From assembly GCA_003116995.1 (NCBI GenBank), contig BDSL01000005.1:868001-932000 (forward strand): DNA of 64,000 nucleotides, given 5' to 3'. The DNA comes from Yamagishiella unicocca. Taxonomy: Eukaryota > Chlorophyta > Chlorophyceae > Chlamydomonadales > Volvocaceae. The position numbers and the translations under genes were made by a program. This document shows, piece after piece, positions 57,377-64,000 of this stretch. Every line of letters begins with the position of its first letter. Position 1 is the first letter of the stretch. The notes under the pieces were generated by a model. The model was not told where the DNA came from. It made no database searches and saw nothing but the letters and a program-made list of their open reading frames with translations.

Positions 57377-58069
57377 GCCTCCAGGGTGAGTTGGGTTGCT
57401 ATGCCCGTGTGTAGGGTAAGGCGTAAGAAGTGCAGAATCGTAGGTCCTAGTATCGGGTAGCGCAGGCGAAGAAATCTCATACCGATGGAGATATTCAGGT
57501 CTCAGGGTGATAGGAAACGCCCGTGGTGCCTGTTGGCATTACATGTCGACTGCCCGTGATCGCTTGCAGCGCCGGTTTTAAAAATAGGGATAAGTGGTGG
57601 ATTCATGTTCCGCCGATCGGTGCGCTTTGTTCAAAGCGTCCCCATCCCCGTCCCCCATCTGACCACGACTTGCGAAGAACCATGTATACCCCATGCCTAA
57701 AAAGGTAGGCTGTGGCCACCCATGGGTGGGAAAACGTGCCCTGACGGATGTGCCCCTGTTCATCATCACTGTGAGTCCCAAGGTCCAGGCACGCCCTGCA
57801 TGACCTCCGCTTCTACACGATCCTACAATACAAACTGCAGCCTATCCAACCGAACACGTCAAAGGCTGTCCACACGCGCTCTTAGCTTCCTTTCTATCCC
57901 GAGTACAGCATGTGTACAAACAAAGCGACGACGTCATGTACGGTCATTTTCTGCCAACGACCCACGGGTCCACCGTAGGTTAACGCTCCATACCACAGAA
58001 CGCGCCTTCCGCCAGCTCCATCAGGCTCCGCTCCTCATGTCGCGCTAAGGGCGTCATCTCCGAAGGAGC

Positions 58070-61000
58070 TCACTTGAGCCTAGTCGCGGGACCGTCCTCG
58101 GCAGTTGCGGCTGCGCCTGCCGGCGCGGGCAGCTTGGGGACGGCCGTGGCTCCAGGGGTGGCAATGGAGCACCCCTCTGGGAACGCCACGTTGGGTGCGC
58201 AGCAGACCTCCTTGCTTGCGTACACCCCCCAGCCTGAGGACCAATGGGGCGGAGAGGGAGAGCAAGGGAGGACCGTTAGACGCGTGGAGCCATGAATGTG
58301 GGTCGGAGGCTTGTATGCTGGAGGGGGAAGCGGTGGCGCAGTGTTGGTCGGTGTGTCGGTTGGTTTGCCTCCGTCTCGGTTTGCGACCGCGTCTGGCCGT
58401 ATCCTCGCGCCCCTCACGGCTGCACCGCCCTCAGCGCACCTCGGTTGCAGACGGCAACGTCAGTCGACAGCTCGCAGGTCCGGTTTGGCCAGTGGCTGCC
58501 AACCTGCAGGGCGGCGTCACGAGGGGGAGCTCCAAGCATTCAGCGGCTTGGGGTGCCATAGTCACGCCGTAGCGGCTTCCGACTTCACTCCTACAGTCAC
58601 TCCGTAGCGGCTTCCGACTTCACTCCTACAGTCACTCCGTAGCGGCTTCCGACTTCACTCCTACAGTCACTCCGTAGCGGCTTCCGACTCCACTTTTACA
58701 GTCGGTGCAGGGCCCGGCGGCGGGCACGAACAAGGACGGGCGCAGGCACGTGTGCCGGCCACGACCGTCACCTGCGGGTGAAGGTTTTTCTACTCCTCAT
58801 CCTATGTCGTGTCATCGGGTTTCCTAACCACACTCCGCGCGTGACCATCCGTAAACAAAACAGGAGTTGTTGTGGTGCCGCTCACCGTGAAGCAGGGGGT
58901 CGCGGGCGGTGCGGCGCTGCAGCCCTCGGTGAAGGCGGCGCCTTGGGCGCAGCAGGCGGTCTTGGAGGCCCAAGACTGCACACCGGAAGCTGGGAAAGGG
59001 GGCATGGGGAGGGGCACGAAATTCAGAAAAAACTTGCAAGAATTCACCAAACCCATCTAGGATAATTTTGACTTTGCATCTGAGAAAATCGTGTTTAAAA
59101 AGGCAAGGAAATCTTCCGAGTGGTGTGCAGGCGGCCATCAGCGCAGCCGAGCGCCGCACCCGCGCTCGTCCACTCACCCTTTGCGCAGAGGTTGCGGGTC
59201 TGACGGCACAGGCGCGAGGGGAAGTACGTGTCCACCACCCAGCAGGGCTCCTCGGCGGGGGGTGGAGCGGGCAGGCAGCCATCGGGGAAGGCACTGCCGG
59301 GGGAGCAGCAGGCGTCCTGGCTGGGCCACACACCGTAGCCTGCAGCACCGCCGGGAGCGATGGAGGGGTGCGAGGGGCGGCGAACATCCGTTACGCTCCG
59401 CGCCTGTCCTGAAAACACAATGCATGCCGCCACCCAAAAACGACTGAACGCAGCCCGAAAACGTTTCGCCACAATCCTTGCCGTGTGGTATACGTACGTC
59501 TGTCCATCGCCGTTTTCCTAGCATAGTTGCTTGTCTCCATCCCCCAACCCCATTCTTCCCACCTCCACACCTGGGCCCAATATTAGATTACACCTCCGCC
59601 TAAACCATGGAGAGAGCACCCCCCCAGCCACTAGCTCCAGTCCCCCCCCGCCTCACCCTGCAGGCACTTGCGCTCGTCCTGCCAGCAGGTCCTCGTGGCA
59701 GCGCTCTCCGCCACCCAGCACTGAGCCGGCCGCACGCTGCAGCCGTCGGGGAAGGCCGTGCCTGCCGCGCAGCACACCTCCTGGCTGGTCCACACACCCC
59801 AGCCTGGCGGCAGCAGGCATGGCGAATTGCGCATTGCAACGGTTCGGAGCATCAGCATATTGCGACGGTTCGGAGCATCAGCATATTGCAACGGGTCGGA
59901 GCATCAGCAATATGAGCTTAGCAATGAATGGAGCGTGGTGGCCTGGCTGGCGTGGAGAGGAGAGGATAAGAGGCGGCTGGCGTGGAGGGGATAAGGAGAG
60001 GCTGGCGTGGAGAGGATAAGGGGCGGCTGGCGTGAAGAGGAGAGGATGAGAGGCGGCTGGCGTGGAGGGGATAAGAGGCGGCTGGCGTGGAGGGGATAAG
60101 GAGAGGCTGGCGGGGGCTAAGGCGCGTGTCGTCCACAACGACACAGCGGCATGAGACCCTAGTGGGGCCGCACACATGCTCCCGAAACCCACCGAAACAC
60201 AGCCCACCCGCCCAACGCACACACCTCGCGTGCAGATCTCCGGCGCGCACTCAGTCTTGCACGTCTTGTACGGCCTGCTCGCAGCGTACGGCGATAATGC
60301 GCGGAGGACGGCGGAGGAGGGCGCCGAGGCTTATGCATGTACGTGGCCCAAAATATTCAGGGAGCTGGGAAGGTTGAAGCCGCTCCAGCAGCTATCCTAT
60401 ACAATGCGCGCGCCAGCTCCCACTCCTGCAATAACCCACGGCTCCTGCCGACCCACGCACCCGCCAATCTATGCGCCACCCGCCAGGCATGCTAACTTGC
60501 TAAGGGACACAGCGGCAGCCCACCCACCAGTAGTCAGCCACAGTGAAGCAGGGGTTGGCGCACTTGGCCGCTGTCTGCGGCTGGGGGACAGCCGTGGCAG
60601 CGGCGGCGGCGGCGGCGGCGGAAGGAACGGCCGGCTTGGCCACTGCCGCCTTGGGAAGAGCCGCCTTGGGCACGGCCGCCTTGGCAAGGGGCGCGGTGGG
60701 GACGGCGCCGGGAGCTGTAGCTGCGGGTGCGGCGATGGCCGGCTTGGCAGGGGCTACGTTAGGCAGGTAGGGGGCGGGAGGAAGGTGAGGCCGGAGGAGT
60801 TCGAATCAGGCATCCATCAGGCATCAGACCCAAGGGTGGAGACGTGAGACAGGGGCGAGCGGAGGTGCGGTGTGGAGCTGATCTGACGTCCGTCTGCCCG
60901 GGCGTCGGTAGCGTCGGCAGCGCCGGTAGCTGCTTCGCCCGCAATGGTCTTGCCGTGTGAGGGCATGCGATGAACTACTATACGGCTATGTCTGGATTGG

Positions 61001-61255
61001 CTCAATAGCCCAATAGCACAGCAGCAGTGCCCGATGGTTCAGGATGGTTCTACCTCTTGGTCTGGGACCCACTGTAACCGATACAACAAAAGTGGTGCAT
61101 CTACATCAGCGCAGAGGTTGGTGTGCAGCAGTGCGGCAGGGGCACTCACTAACGGGTAACTCGGTGGCTGGCAGCATTCCTGGGGCCGCTGCGGCAGCAG
61201 CTATCAGCGCCGCGAGGGCGACCAACCCAGCGACATGGGCGCTGCTTGTCTTCAT
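58070..61255 (-). CDS. Secreted protein with repeated cysteine modules (CC-xGxAFxxGC)
   Basis: Exons on the minus strand are 61255-61150 (signal peptide MKTSSAHVAGLVALAALIAA, cleaved near AAAAAPG), a Lys/Pro/Ala-rich linker exon from about 60757 to 60527 ending CANPCFTVADYW, 60274-60225, 59803-59657, 59339-59178, 58989-58886, an exon starting at 58771, and a last exon from about 58222 to 58070. Modules follow G(W/Y)GVWxSxxxCCxxGxAFPxGC...CWVxxxxxxxxCxxxxxxCxxG and occur about four times, plus a leading half. Internal module borders are at phase 1. Even cysteine number, signal peptide and no membrane segment suggest an extracellular-matrix or wall protein with disulfide-linked modules. I do not recognise the family. 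The join between the exon at 58771 and the last module is unresolved: the former runs into an in-frame TGA at 58667. Confidence 0.68.
58561..58700. repeat. 35-base tandem repeat, four copies
   Basis: Four copies of a 35-base unit starting GTCACTCCGTAGCGGCTTCC, overlapping the end of the uncertain exon that starts at 58771 on the minus strand. The repeat introduces the in-frame stop that complicates the gene model. Confidence 0.93.
59840..59911. repeat. 26-base tandem repeat, nearly three copies
   Basis: A CGGTTCGGAGCATCAGCATA unit with a six-base continuation repeats at a 26-base period in an intron of the cysteine-rich gene. Confidence 0.9.
59946..60117. repeat. GGCTGGCGTGGAGGGGATAAG repeats, about eight copies
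   Basis: Degenerate units of about 21-26 bases in the same intron as the 26-base repeat, adjacent to it. Units differ mainly by insertion of GAGGA. Confidence 0.85.
61050..61089 (+). repeat. Dispersed 40-base repeat, copy 2
   Basis: Matches 9247-9286 in the same orientation with two mismatches. It lies in the first intron of the cysteine-rich gene. Confidence 0.75.
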
Positions 61256-62091
61256 TCTGGAGTAATGCTGGAGGCTAGGTTCGGGCTCCCTTGGCTTCGG
61301 CTTTTTTGTGAGAGGCTGCTGGTTGGGGTGATGTGAGAGGCCCACGGAGGGTGCGAGAGGCTGTTTGTTGTGCGGATAAGGAAAGCAGCAGCGTGGAAGG
61401 GGATATTTAAAGGGGTCGTAAGGGAGGAGGATCGCGCTGCTGTGCCGGCGGAAGGTGACAGGTCGAATCCAGGATCCGCCCTGTCACTGCGGACAGCTGC
61501 CAGCTCCTCATCCAACGTCCACTCAAAAGGAGGCTGCGTCCTTCATTACTTAGAACGTATTATACGGGTGGGTGTGCTGGTGGGGGGCGGTTTGGTTATT
61601 TCGGTCAAAATACTCCCCACAATCTCACGCCGTTGGGGAAAGGTGTGGGGATGGCGTTGAGGAGGAACAGCAGAGAGCAGACGGTAGGGAACTTGCTGCA
61701 CCGAAGGGCACCCAAAGCAGCGCATGTACAGGGGCGTGTGGTGTTCCTGCAAATAATTTTGTGAAGCAGTCGTGCTTTTAAAGCGTTGGCAAACCGCAAG
61801 CCGCAGTCCGAAACGCCCCATGGGTCTGCACCGTCCCAAGGTAAACCTGCCTGCTGCACAACAGTGTACACGGCACATCTGGGGTTATTCGTTGATGCTA
61901 GTAAGTACGCGAGATGGTACCAAATCGCGCGGAATGGACAAGACAACGACCTATCGTGTGAGGAATCGGATGCCGAAAGTAAATAAATGCGCTTTTCCAT
62001 GCTTAACATCGCCGTATTAATAACGACCTAATATTTTGCATGTAGCTTACGACAAGTTGACTTGCGTGCAAGGTCGCTGACTTAGGTAGCC
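61256..62091. promoter_or_regulatory. Divergent 5' region of the cysteine-rich and SMG8-like genes
   Basis: The 836 bases between two divergent start codons (61255 minus, 62092 plus) hold no convincing coding frame and should contain both promoters and 5' leaders. The sequence becomes AT-richer toward 62000. No specific element could be named. Confidence 0.45.
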
Positions 62092-63998
62092 ATGGACGCG
62101 GTGCTCGGCATTGCGGGTGCGAAAGCTGTGAAGGATCACATTTCAGGATTGATGTTGTTATATCCGAACGTTTAAAAAATCCTTTGGGCCTGTTTTTGCA
62201 GCCAAGTCGCTGGATGCAGCGCACCAGCTGGCCAAGGCCATCCATGGATCACGCGAGTGGGCGCATCAGGAATGGATAGGATTAAGAGCTGACGATGCGG
62301 CGGTGACGTCTTCGGTGAGGCCCCAACTCTTCGTGCCCCAAAGGCCCTCGTCACCACCCGGTCCTAACGACCTGCTAGCGTGGACTCCGCCGCTCACCTG
62401 CCGTTCCCCCTCCCCTCATATGCAGATGCCCGACGTGCCTGCGCAGGGGCTCCTGCTGCTAAGTCACGACCACAGGTGTGTACCCCAGCCTGCTTGCTGC
62501 GATACGTTCAGTCCTGGCCTTCATGCGTCCCCTTCTCGCCACGCCACGCCCACCCGCTGCGCTGCTCGCTCCTTCCCTCCTCGTCGGGCTCGTCCTGCCC
62601 ACACGTCAGGCTGCCACAACCCTACTCCTCCCACACCAACAAACAGTTATCCACTCGCGATTCCCTGGCTCTCGTCTCGTGGCTCTTCCTTGTCCCGCCC
62701 CCTCCCTTCTGCTGCCTGCCCCTGCTTAAAACCAATCGTCGACCCGTGTATCGTATCAGGACGACGTACATCCTGATGGCAACTCACGCCAACGCGGAGG
62801 AGCTTCTGGACGCGGCGGCTGCCGCCGCCGCTGCGCCGCCGCCGGCCGCGGCTCCGCCAGCGGAGTTGTCGAGTGGCGGCGGCGGCGTGGGGGCCCTGCC
62901 GCCGCTGCAGCGGCTGCAGCAGCACCACGAGGCTGCCGTCAACGTGTTGTTGCTACAGCTGTTCTTGACGTGCGATGTGGTGTTGGTGCTACTGCCGACC
63001 GGCCAGGGCCTGGGGCTGGCAGGCTGCGGCGGCGGGGCATGGTGCGGCGGCGGCGGTGGTGGCCCGCTGGCGGGGGCCACTGAGTGGATGTCGCGGTTGC
63101 GGCTGCTGCAGGCGAGTAGCAGCGGCAGCAGCAGGGGAGCAGCGGCTGGTTCTGGGGCTTGATCGCTAATGCTACACGTAATGACCAACTAACGGCAGGC
63201 TGTTGTCGTGGTAGGGTTGTGTGTTCGGGTGCATTGGGGTGCCTTCGGGTGCGTTCTCTTCCGAAAAGTGCACGACATCTGTTCGCCTACACCGCCGGTC
63301 CCTTGGGCTAACTCACCTAGCCCGTAATGGTTATGTACTCGGACCTTACGACGCTCACCGGCCACCCTCCCTCGCCTCCCCTCCCTTCCTCGCTGCCCGG
63401 ACTCCGCTCCTCGCCACAGGGGGCCAAACGCGCGCTGCACCAGAGCCTGTGCAGCAGCAGCAGCAGCATCCCAGGGCAGCAGCAGCAGAAGAGCGGGGAG
63501 GAGGACGAGGGTGCGGCGGATGGAGGGGGCATCGCGCTGCTGCGCTCCTGGTGCAGCGGAGCCGCAAAGCCGCCAACGTTGTATTTTGTGTCCCCGGTGC
63601 GTTGGGCATGCATGCGGAGTGCGTTGGTATTGAACTTAATGGTATCGAATTAAATGGTATTGAATTAAGCTCCTGAAACCACCTCATCGGGTCAATCGCG
63701 TACAACCCAACCCATGTTCAACGCCCCTCCCCCCGGCCGCACCGCCTCCCGGCTCCCACAGGGCGACTCGCATCTGCAACTGCCGCCGTCGTCCGCAGCC
63801 GTGCCATCCCGACCCTCAGCTCGTGCCGCGGGCTCAACTGCCGCCGACCCACGGGACACCAGCTGGCTCCTCCGGAACCTCATCAAGCGGTGCAGGCCGC
63901 TGCCGACGTCTGGAGCGTCCGAGCCGGCTGCGTTGTGCGCGTTGGACACACAAGTCCTGGTTCTGGAGCCAGGCCCCCTGGCGCTGGGCCCAGCGCAG
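62092..63998 (+). CDS. SMG8-like nonsense-mediated mRNA decay factor, 5' part
   Basis: SMG8 with SMG9 binds and restrains the SMG1 kinase in mRNA surveillance. Exons 62092-62116, 62202-62314, 62426-62475, 62760-63111, 63420-63596 and 63762-63998 agree in phase (1, 0, 2, 0, 0); the last ends at a GT that is the final two bases of the window, so the gene continues. Family-like blocks are LLLLSHDHR|TTYILMATHA (strand with Y-hydrophobic pattern), VNVLLLQLFLTCDVVLVLLP (SMG8 'CHVVL' block), EWMSRLRLLQ|GAKRALHQSL, PPTLYFV and SWLLRNLIKRCRPL. Ala/Gly/Gln-rich insertions separate them. The fourth intron uses a GC donor (CAG|GCGAGT). SMG9 or another member of the SMG8/9 group is the main alternative. 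Confidence 0.6.
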
Positions 63999-64000
63999 GT

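Larger units (their letters stand above)
56681..58069. other. Convergent 3' flanks of RecN and the cysteine-rich gene
   Basis: No gene was seen. The left part is RecN 3' untranslated sequence; the right part belongs to the minus-strand cysteine-rich gene, for which a minus-strand TGTAA occurs at 57543-57539. A 21-base tandem repeat lies at 57314-57376. Confidence 0.45.

Overview
The window is nuclear DNA of a green alga, most probably a volvocine chlorophyte (Chlamydomonas/Volvox group). It is GC-rich, and its genes are split into many short exons with strict GT(GC)/AG borders and 100-900 base introns full of minisatellites. Coding exons are Ala/Gly/Gln-rich, TGTAA poly(A) motifs follow several genes, and there is a divergent H2B-H2A pair with animal-type 3' stem-loops. 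No operon structure, rRNA, complete tRNA or CRISPR array was seen. All gene models were built by eye from splice sites, exon phase and protein-family conservation.

Layout. 0.1-4.6 kb (+): sucrose-6F-phosphate phosphatase in ten exons, including a 12-base microexon that carries catalytic residues. 5.5-7.1 kb: two small unrecognised loci. 7.1-10.3 kb: no clear gene, two minisatellites. 10.3-15.4 kb (-): an APC-superfamily amino-acid permease in nine exons with a Gln-rich tail. 15.4-18.4 kb: gene-poor, possibly old transposon sequence. 18.4-24.2 kb (+): an ABC1/ADCK (AarF) atypical kinase with a long Ala-rich N-terminus. 24.2-28.3 kb (+): a coiled-coil, polyGln, Gly-rich protein starting only 36 bases after the kinase stop and perhaps part of the same gene. 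30.9-36.3 kb (+): a protein joining an MJ1316 (DUF504) RNA-end-binding domain to an F-box and WD40 repeats. 38.1-40.9 kb (+): a METTL21-like protein methyltransferase. 41.1-42.3 kb: H2B (-) and H2A (+) sharing a promoter. 43.3-44.5 kb (-): weak acetyltransferase-like exons. 44.5-48 kb: nothing convincing. 48.0-56.7 kb (+): a RecN-type DNA-repair ATPase with long N- and C-terminal extensions. 58.1-61.3 kb (-): a secreted protein of repeated cysteine modules carried on phase-1 exons. 62.1 kb to the end (+): an SMG8-like nonsense-mediated-decay factor, cut off exactly at a splice donor.

The genes have unrelated functions, as expected for a eukaryotic nuclear locus; only the histone pair shows shared regulation. 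The most novel items are the MJ1316-F-box-WD40 architecture, the exon-shuffled cysteine modules, the extended RecN, the possible kinase/coiled-coil fusion and the catalytic microexon. Dispersed and tandem repeats link several introns and intergenic stretches.
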